A stretch of DNA of 6,245 bases, from NCBI GenBank assembly GCA_030680655.1, contig JAUXUZ010000283.1, positions 1 through 6,245 on the forward strand, in the 5' to 3' direction. Shown here in pieces: positions 1 to 4,352 of the stretch (positions are counted from its first letter, which is position 1; every line of letters starts with the position of its first letter). A model generated the notes under the pieces. It had not been told where the DNA came from and did not search any database. It saw only the letters and a list, made by a program, of their open reading frames with translations. The DNA comes from Phycisphaerales bacterium (GTDB lineage: Bacteria; Planctomycetota; Phycisphaerae; Phycisphaerales; UBA1924). A program made the translations under genes and the position numbers.

Positions 1-1
1 G

Positions 2-460
2 CGTCAGCGCGAACGGTTCTTCGACAAGATCCTGGGGCACTTCTCGGCGAAGCAGGCCGCGGGCGGGTTGACCGGCAAGACGCTGGCCTTCTGGGGCATC
101 GCCTTCAAGCCCCGAACCGACGACATCCGCGAGTCGCCGAGCATCACCTTGATGCGCAAGGCCCTGGGCTACGGCGCGACCGTTGCCGCGTTCGACCCCG
201 TCGCCGCGGAGAACGCGCGGCACGAGCTCGGCGCTTCGGTCAAGATCACCGCCGACATGTACGAGGCCGCGCAGGGCGCCGACGCCCTGGTGATCTGCAC
301 CGACTGGGACGACTTCAAGAGCCCCGACTTCGGGCGGCTCGCCAGCGCGATGAAGGGCAAGGTCATCTTCGACGGGCGGAACCTCTACCGGGCGTCGATG
401 ATGCGCGAGCGGGGCTTTACGTATTACAGCGTGGGCCGGGCGGTCGTTTCGGGCGTCTGA
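2..460 (+). CDS. ugd: UDP-glucose 6-dehydrogenase, C-terminal part (5' end outside window)
   Basis: Partial gene: reading is open from base 2 to TGA at 458-460, giving the last 152 residues of a protein that is usually about 430-450 residues long. The family oxidises UDP-glucose to UDP-glucuronate with two NAD+ in the cytosol, supplying uronic acid for capsule, exopolysaccharide or envelope glycans. The visible part is the C-terminal UDP-binding domain. It contains AFKPRTDDIRESPS (the AFKPxTDD signature), a second Rossmann-like strand with GATVAAFDP, ALVICTDWDDF, and the closing IFDGRNLY. The Rossmann NAD domain and the catalytic cysteine lie upstream of the window, so intactness cannot be judged. 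The C-terminus ends SVGRAVVSGV rather than the common short GRP ending. The methyltransferase start follows 12 bp later in the same frame. GDP-mannose dehydrogenase and UDP-ManNAc dehydrogenase share the fold, but the FKPxTDD and DGRNLY combination favours Ugd. Confidence 0.92.
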   Translation, partial: RQRERFFDKILGHFSAKQAAGGLTGKTLAFWGIAFKPRTDDIRESPSITLMRKALGYGATVAAFDPVAAENARHELGASVKITADMYEAAQGADALVICTDWDDFKSPDFGRLASAMKGKVIFDGRNLYRASMMRERGFTYYSVGRAVVSGV

Positions 461-472
461 TACGCTCACGCA
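458..472 (+). promoter_or_regulatory. Candidate extended -10 element just before the methyltransferase start
   Basis: TACGCT at 461-466 (TACGCTC with the next base) lies 6 bases before the GTG at 473, and a TG one base upstream (458-459) makes an extended -10 arrangement, TG-A-TACGCT. There is no purine-rich Shine-Dalgarno sequence between the ugd stop and this GTG, and no convincing -35 hexamer about 17 bases upstream. The spacing would put transcription start at or next to the start codon, giving a leaderless mRNA. This is inferred from sequence and from the similar heptamers before the next two genes. Confidence 0.35.
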
Positions 473-1234
473 GTGACGCCCACGCCCAAGCTGCTCAAAG
501 GAGACTGGCTCACCCTCGCGCCGACACTCGCGCCGGTATCGGTCGATCTGCTCTACGCGGACCCCCCCTTTAACACAGGCAAGCCTCAACGCACGCCTCC
601 CAACGCGCACGCCGTCAGCGGGCGCATTATCCGGGCGGCCTACGCCGACACCTTTGGCACCCCCCGTGCCTTCACCGTCTGGCTCCGCGAGCGCCTCGAA
701 GCCACCCTCCCCGCCCTCAAGCCGACCGCCAACATCCTCATCCACACCGACTGGCGCACGACTCATCACGTCCGACTCATGCTCGACGACCTGCTCGGCG
801 CGGACCGCTTCGTCAACCACCTCGTCTGGTCCTACGGGCTCGGCGGGTCTTCGCCGCGCCGCTTCGCCCGCAAGCACGACGACATTCTCTTCTATTGCCT
901 CGACCCCGACCGCTACTACTTCAAGCCGCCGCGCATCCCCGCCACCAGCAACCGGCTCAAGGGCCAGACCAAGAAGGCCACCGACGTGCTCGACATTCCC
1001 TCCATCAACAACATGGCGGCCGAGCGCACGGGCTACCCCACGCAGAAGCCGCTGGCGTTGCTCGAGCTGCTCGTGTCCGCCTGCAGCCCGCAAGGGGGTG
1101 CCGTGCTCGACCCGACCTGTGGGAGCGGGACGACCCTCGTCGCCGCTGCGCGCCTCGGGCGGAGCGCGATCGGCTTTGACCGCTCGGCGGCGGCCGTGGC
1201 GATTGCGCGCAAAAGGCTCAAAACCCTGCGCTGA
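473..1234 (+). CDS. Beta-class DNA methyltransferase (N6-adenine or N4-cytosine), apparently solitary
   Basis: A 253-residue site-specific DNA methyltransferase of the PF01555 type, which transfers a methyl group from S-adenosylmethionine to an exocyclic amino group of DNA. Catalytic motif IV DPPF (residues 30-33, context YADPPFNTG) comes first. A central region with HTDWRTTHH, LVWSYGLGG and RKHDDILFY probably contains the target-recognition part. YPTQKP is at 188-193, then SAM-binding motif I DPTCGSGTT (213-221) and GFDRS (about 234-238). The order IV, recognition region, I defines the beta class. DPPF rather than SPPY favours adenine-N6, but does not prove it. The GTG at 473 is the first possible start after the in-frame ugd stop, and the following LLKGDW is where this family normally begins. 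The length is near the short end for the class and all core motifs are intact. No restriction endonuclease is visible on either side, so it may be an orphan regulatory methylase. The target sequence cannot be read from the protein. Confidence 0.9.
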   Translation: MTPTPKLLKGDWLTLAPTLAPVSVDLLYADPPFNTGKPQRTPPNAHAVSGRIIRAAYADTFGTPRAFTVWLRERLEATLPALKPTANILIHTDWRTTHHVRLMLDDLLGADRFVNHLVWSYGLGGSSPRRFARKHDDILFYCLDPDRYYFKPPRIPATSNRLKGQTKKATDVLDIPSINNMAAERTGYPTQKPLALLELLVSACSPQGGAVLDPTCGSGTTLVAAARLGRSAIGFDRSAAAVAIARKRLKTLR

Positions 1235-1261
1235 CCTCCTGCGGCCAGCGGGCGCAGCCGA

Positions 1262-1268
1262 TATGCTC
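1262..1268 (+). promoter_or_regulatory. Candidate -10 element before the membrane-protein gene
   Basis: TATGCTC at 1262-1268 follows the pattern of the heptamers before the two flanking genes. The hexamer ends 11 bases before the ATG at 1279, so a transcript starting 7-8 bases after it would have a leader of only a few bases. No Shine-Dalgarno sequence and no clear -35 box are visible. Confidence 0.3.
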
Positions 1269-1278
1269 TGCCACCTCT

Positions 1279-2022
1279 ATGTGGATGTGGATGACGTCTC
1301 TCTACCGCCGCCGGCTGGTCAACATCAACGTGAACATCACGGTGGCGTCGGTCGTCGCCGCGATCGGCGGCACGCTCGTCATCCACTTCACCCGCTACAT
1401 CGGCGTGCGCAATGACGACAAGGCGATCCTGATGATCGTCGCGGCCGCGGCGGACTGGGTGATCGACATCGTGCTCGCCGTTGGGCTGCATTGGATGGCC
1501 AACCACTGGCCGGACTCCTGGAGCCGCTCCAAGACGCTGATCGAGAAGGCCGAGGACGTCATCGATTCGTCGCCCCCGCCCGGGCTTTCGGTCATCAAGG
1601 ACGCCACGCACGGCACGCACCTGCCGCACCTGCCGGGGTTCGGCGCCGACCGCAGGGAGGCTGCCGAGGATGCGGCCCGGGCACGCGTACTGCAGCCTTC
1701 AACAAACGGCGTGAAGGTCGGATTCGTTCGTGACGCGACAACCCTCCAACTCCAGCGGCTCTGCCTCTCGCCGGTGTTCTACGGCGTTGCGATGGGGGGC
1801 CAGTGGTTCATGCTCAACTGGAACTTTGCGCGTGAGCTCTCGGTCGCCGTGCCGTTCGCTGTGGCGATCCTGATTACGCGCCTGCTGCACACGGTCTGGC
1901 TCCTCAAGGCCGACCCGCAGGTGCTCCAGGAGTGGGACGATTGGCAGCGGCAGCGCCGAGCGCTCGACCGGGCCATGAGCAGGGCCCGGGCGCGCAAGGC
2001 CGCGGCCGCGAAGGCTGGATGA
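1279..2022 (+). CDS. Unknown membrane protein with four predicted helices
   Basis: I do not recognise this 247-residue protein. Four hydrophobic stretches are visible: about 18-37, 48-74, 162-181 and 187-209. They form two pairs separated by a soluble loop of nearly 90 residues (75-161). Helix 2 contains two aspartates four residues apart (Asp59, Asp63 in ADWVIDI), which is unusual inside a membrane span. The loop has a proline turn (SSPPPG, 97-102), a histidine-containing patch (HGTHLPHLPG, 111-120) and a charged helix (about 123-137). The C-terminus, from about 219 onward, is a basic Arg/Ala-rich helix, probably cytoplasmic by the positive-inside rule. The N-terminus reads MWMWM from a repeated ATGTGG, so ATG codons at 1279, 1285 and 1291 are all possible starts; the first is given. 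It lies 44 bp after the methyltransferase and 45 bp before asnB. I see no signal peptide, no enzyme motif and no transporter signature. Confidence 0.78.
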   Translation: MWMWMTSLYRRRLVNINVNITVASVVAAIGGTLVIHFTRYIGVRNDDKAILMIVAAAADWVIDIVLAVGLHWMANHWPDSWSRSKTLIEKAEDVIDSSPPPGLSVIKDATHGTHLPHLPGFGADRREAAEDAARARVLQPSTNGVKVGFVRDATTLQLQRLCLSPVFYGVAMGGQWFMLNWNFARELSVAVPFAVAILITRLLHTVWLLKADPQVLQEWDDWQRQRRALDRAMSRARARKAAAAKAG

Positions 2023-2053
2023 CCGGCGTCCGGTTTCCGCTGATCGCCCCTCG

Positions 2054-2060
2054 TATTCTC
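2054..2060 (+). promoter_or_regulatory. Candidate -10 element before asnB
   Basis: TATTCTC at 2054-2060 is the best match to a -10 hexamer (TATTCT) in the 45-bp gap. It ends 8 bases before the GTG start at 2068, which would place transcription start at or within a few bases of the start codon. There is no Shine-Dalgarno sequence; the bases between are pyrimidine-rich. No -35 box is convincing. It shares the TAYKCTC pattern with the two preceding genes. Confidence 0.35.
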
Positions 2061-2076
2061 TCCGCACGTGTGCGGA
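2061..2076 (+). promoter_or_regulatory. Hairpin with the asnB GTG start codon in its loop
   Basis: TCCGCA (2061-2066) and TGCGGA (2071-2076) are perfect complements around the four-base loop CGTG (2067-2070). The last three loop bases are the asnB start codon. The right arm is constrained by the Cys-Gly codons that follow, but the left arm is non-coding and still matches at all six positions. In an mRNA with at least 7 leader bases this could control access to the start; in a leaderless mRNA it could not form. The DNA also contains the palindrome CACGTG. Confidence 0.35.
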
Positions 2077-4209
2077 ATCGCCGGCATCCTGCTGTTGACC
2101 CCTCCCGGTGAAGCGGCCCGGGCGGCGGTAGAACGCACGCCCTTTGACGCCATCCCCGAGCAGTGGCTTAACATCCTCGACGACTCCATCCGCCACCGCG
2201 GCCCGGACGGCCAGGGCCGCTTCCGCGACCGCGCGGTCCGCGCCGACGGCACGGTCGTCGACGTCGCCCTCGTCCACCGCCGGCTCAGCATCATCGACCA
2301 CGGCGGCGGCGCCCAGCCGATGGTCTCGCAGCTCCCTTCTCAACGAGGCCTTGGCGCAAGCCTGGGCCAGCCGTCCGCTCTTTCCTTTCAACCCCTTCTC
2401 TTCCACGGGAAACCCAACGACCCCATCCATTACCAGCGGCTCCCCGACCTCCGAGACACCCTCGCCGTCGTCTTCAACGGCTGCATCTACAACCACCGCG
2501 AGCTGCGGGCAGAACTTCAGGCCAAAGCCCACCACTTCACCACCGACCACAGCGACACCGAGGTGCTGCTCCACGGGTGGCGCGAGTGGGGAGCAGGGGT
2601 TCCCGATGACAACGACGGGATGCCCGTCCTGCTCGCCGGACTCGCCGAGCGATTGGAAGACATGTTCGCGTTCGCAGTCTGGTCCCGATGCGACGGTTCA
2701 GTAACTCTCGCACGCGATCAGATGGGACAGAAGCCGCTCTACTGCACCTGTATCGAGCACGGTGGTGGTGCTGTGCTCGCTTTTGCGAGCACGATCCCGG
2801 GACTGTTGAAACTGCACCGGTCGCTCGGAGTCGACCCGGCGCTCGATCGGGCACACATCATCCGTTGGGTACGGTTTGGCGCTGACGGTCGGCTGCCCAT
2901 CCATTCCGTAGACGAGGCACTTCCTTCGCACGTTGCTCGCAGCAGTGCAAAGGGGTGGGGATTCCACTGGTTCATCGACCGGCACCGTTACCCACGCATG
3001 AGCGGGGTGCTCTCACGCGCCGCGGTCGTTTTGCTACGCAGCCAGCCGCTGGGTCCTATCGAGGTCGAGTCGCTGCTGCGAGCCAGCATCCGATCTCGTC
3101 TCGAGGCCGACGTGCAGGTCGGTTGCTTTCTGTCGGGGGGCGTCGATTCGTCGCTGATCGCGGCCTTCGCACGCGACGAGAACCCCGCCATCCGCACGTT
3201 CACGGTGCGGATGCCAACGGAAGCCTTCGATGAATCACGGTTCGCCCAAGAGGTCGCGGCGACGCTGGGAACCGCTCATCAAACGCTGCCGTGCGACGCA
3301 AACCCCGCCGCCGACCTCTACGACCTCATCGGCAACCTCGGGCTCCCCTTTGGAGACTCTTCGCTCTTGCCCACGCACTGGCTCTCGCGAGCGGTGCGTT
3401 CAGAGGCGCCTGTAGCGCTCAGCGGCGACGGCGGTGACGAGATGTTCGGAGGTTACGAGCGCTACCGCGGCGCGAACCTGCTGCGCCTCTGGCCCGCGCT
3501 CGCGCTATGGCCCGGCCGCCCCGACCGAAGCCCAACGTCGAAGCGCTCCCGCCTGCACCGGTTGGCCGATGCGGCCCGGCACGATCGTTACCGCGATCTC
3601 CGCTCGATCTTTCCACATTCGGATCTGCAGCGTCTTAGCTCAGCAGAGGAGGTGAAGAGTGCCTTCGAGAGCGAGCGGGGATGGGGGGCGCTCACAACGG
3701 GCGCAGATGCAGCCATGAATGAGGACATCCACGCTTACCTGCCGGACGACCTCATGCGCAAGAGTGACACAGCATCCATGCGAACGGCCTTGGAAGTCCG
3801 CTCTCCGTTCCTTGATCCGCTGCTCTCGGCGGTCGCACGCAACGCCACGCTCCATTCCCTTATGCCTTGGGGCCAGCGCAAAGGCCTCCTCCGCGCCGTC
3901 GCCCGCCGGCACCTCCCGGCCCACATCGTCGACCGGCCGAAGATGGGCTTCGCCATCCCCATCGGCGAGTGGTTCCGCAGCGACTACGGCGGAATGCGCA
4001 CGCTGCTGCTTGATCACATGAACTCGGCCGAGCCGTTCGGGCCGCCGTCGCTGGGGATCGACCTCAACATGGCGTACGTGCGTCAGATGCTCGACGAGCA
4101 TCTGGGCACGGGCAAGAGCGGCATGGTGACGCGCGACCACTCGCAGCGCCTGTACATGCTGCTGGTGCTGTCGATCTGGGCTCGTTGGCTCGGATCGCTG
4201 CGCGCGTGA
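2068..4209 (+). CDS. asnB: Asparagine synthase (glutamine-hydrolysing) / AsnB-type amidotransferase, long form
   Basis: A 713-residue two-domain enzyme: an N-terminal Ntn glutaminase releases ammonia, and a C-terminal ATP-pyrophosphatase-type synthase activates a carboxylate (aspartate in true AsnB). The start is fixed by MCGIAGI, because Cys2 becomes the N-terminal nucleophile. Glutaminase motifs are HRGPDG (43-48), HRRLSIID (70-77), FNGCIYN (136-142) and SDTE (162-165). Synthase motifs are the PP-loop SGGVDSS (356-362), LSGDGGDEMFGGY (451-463), YLPDDLMRKSDTASM (557-571), LEVRSPFLD (575-583) and RPKMGFAIPIGEWFR (623-637). The protein exceeds the usual 550-650 residues. An extra stretch of about 38 residues lies between QPM (83-85) and the NG motif, and about 14 more around 178-191. 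The usual NGEIYN glutamate is Cys139. Both domains otherwise look intact. Some family members amidate envelope-polysaccharide or peptide precursors instead of aspartate, so the substrate is not certain. It is convergent with dxs. Confidence 0.9.
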   Translation: MCGIAGILLLTPPGEAARAAVERTPFDAIPEQWLNILDDSIRHRGPDGQGRFRDRAVRADGTVVDVALVHRRLSIIDHGGGAQPMVSQLPSQRGLGASLGQPSALSFQPLLFHGKPNDPIHYQRLPDLRDTLAVVFNGCIYNHRELRAELQAKAHHFTTDHSDTEVLLHGWREWGAGVPDDNDGMPVLLAGLAERLEDMFAFAVWSRCDGSVTLARDQMGQKPLYCTCIEHGGGAVLAFASTIPGLLKLHRSLGVDPALDRAHIIRWVRFGADGRLPIHSVDEALPSHVARSSAKGWGFHWFIDRHRYPRMSGVLSRAAVVLLRSQPLGPIEVESLLRASIRSRLEADVQVGCFLSGGVDSSLIAAFARDENPAIRTFTVRMPTEAFDESRFAQEVAATLGTAHQTLPCDANPAADLYDLIGNLGLPFGDSSLLPTHWLSRAVRSEAPVALSGDGGDEMFGGYERYRGANLLRLWPALALWPGRPDRSPTSKRSRLHRLADAARHDRYRDLRSIFPHSDLQRLSSAEEVKSAFESERGWGALTTGADAAMNEDIHAYLPDDLMRKSDTASMRTALEVRSPFLDPLLSAVARNATLHSLMPWGQRKGLLRAVARRHLPAHIVDRPKMGFAIPIGEWFRSDYGGMRTLLLDHMNSAEPFGPPSLGIDLNMAYVRQMLDEHLGTGKSGMVTRDHSQRLYMLLVLSIWARWLGSLRA
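4084..4104. repeat. 21-bp near-perfect palindrome inside asnB
   Basis: CAGATGCTCG (4084-4093) and CGAGCATCTG (4095-4104) are exact reverse complements separated by a single A at 4094. The element covers exactly seven codons (Gln673 to Leu679 of AsnB). It could bind a dimeric protein as DNA, or fold as RNA with a somewhat open loop. It may also be a chance result of codon choice. No second copy was noticed elsewhere in the window. Confidence 0.5.
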
Positions 4210-4250
4210 TGCGACGATTCGTTGATCCGTAGTGGACCAGCGCGGGTCAT

Positions 4251-4273
4251 CCCGCTGCGCCCCGAGCAGCGGG
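4251..4273. terminator. GC-rich hairpin in the convergent gap (possible bidirectional terminator)
   Basis: CCCGCTGC (4251-4258) pairs perfectly with GCAGCGGG (4266-4273) around the loop GCCCCGA. An alternative shorter stem, GCGGG-TCAT-CCCGC (4242-4255), overlaps it, so the two exclude each other. It lies about 40 bases after the asnB stop and about 80 bases after the dxs stop. Neither strand has a T-run after it, so it is not a classical Rho-independent terminator; its place between convergent genes is the main argument. Confidence 0.35.
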
Positions 4274-4327
4274 GGCCCAACGACCCATGACTCCTGCGTA
4301 CCACACTGGCGTTTCATCATCACCGTC

Positions 4328-4346
4328 CCCGTGCTTCCGCACAGGG
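4328..4346 (-). terminator. Hairpin directly after the dxs stop, GGAA tetraloop
   Basis: Read on the minus strand, CCC-T-GTGC-GGAA-GCAC-GGG forms a seven-pair stem with one bulged T and a GNRA-type GGAA tetraloop, starting 6 bases after the dxs TGA. No U-tract follows on that strand, so it may stabilise or end the dxs 3' end without being a textbook intrinsic terminator. On the plus strand the same hairpin is followed by CTCGTTT, a weak T-run that could help stop asnB transcription before it enters dxs. Confidence 0.4.
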
Positions 4347-4352
4347 CTCGTT

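Noticed and set aside
497..504. AAAGGAGA resembling a Shine-Dalgarno sequence
   Set aside because: It lies inside the methyltransferase codons for LKGD, after the real start, and no suitable start codon follows at the right distance before motif IV.
1239..1257. Possible terminator hairpin CTGCG...CGCAG after the methyltransferase
   Set aside because: Only five pairs with a nine-base loop and no T-run; too weak in DNA this GC-rich.
654..1415. A 253-codon plus-strand frame overlapping the methyltransferase
   Set aside because: Ser/Pro/Arg-rich translation without motifs, out of frame with the clear DPPF and DPTCGSGT methylase motifs.
2001..2010. CGCGGCCGCG palindrome near the end of the membrane-protein gene
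   Set aside because: It arises from an Ala-rich (GCC/GCG) codon run; a similar GCGGCCGC occurs at 1441, so it is low-complexity sequence rather than a site.
1699..2574. A 291-codon minus-strand open frame opposite the membrane protein and asnB N-terminus
   Set aside because: It overlaps two genes with better evidence and its composition is that of an antisense shadow of GC-rich codons.
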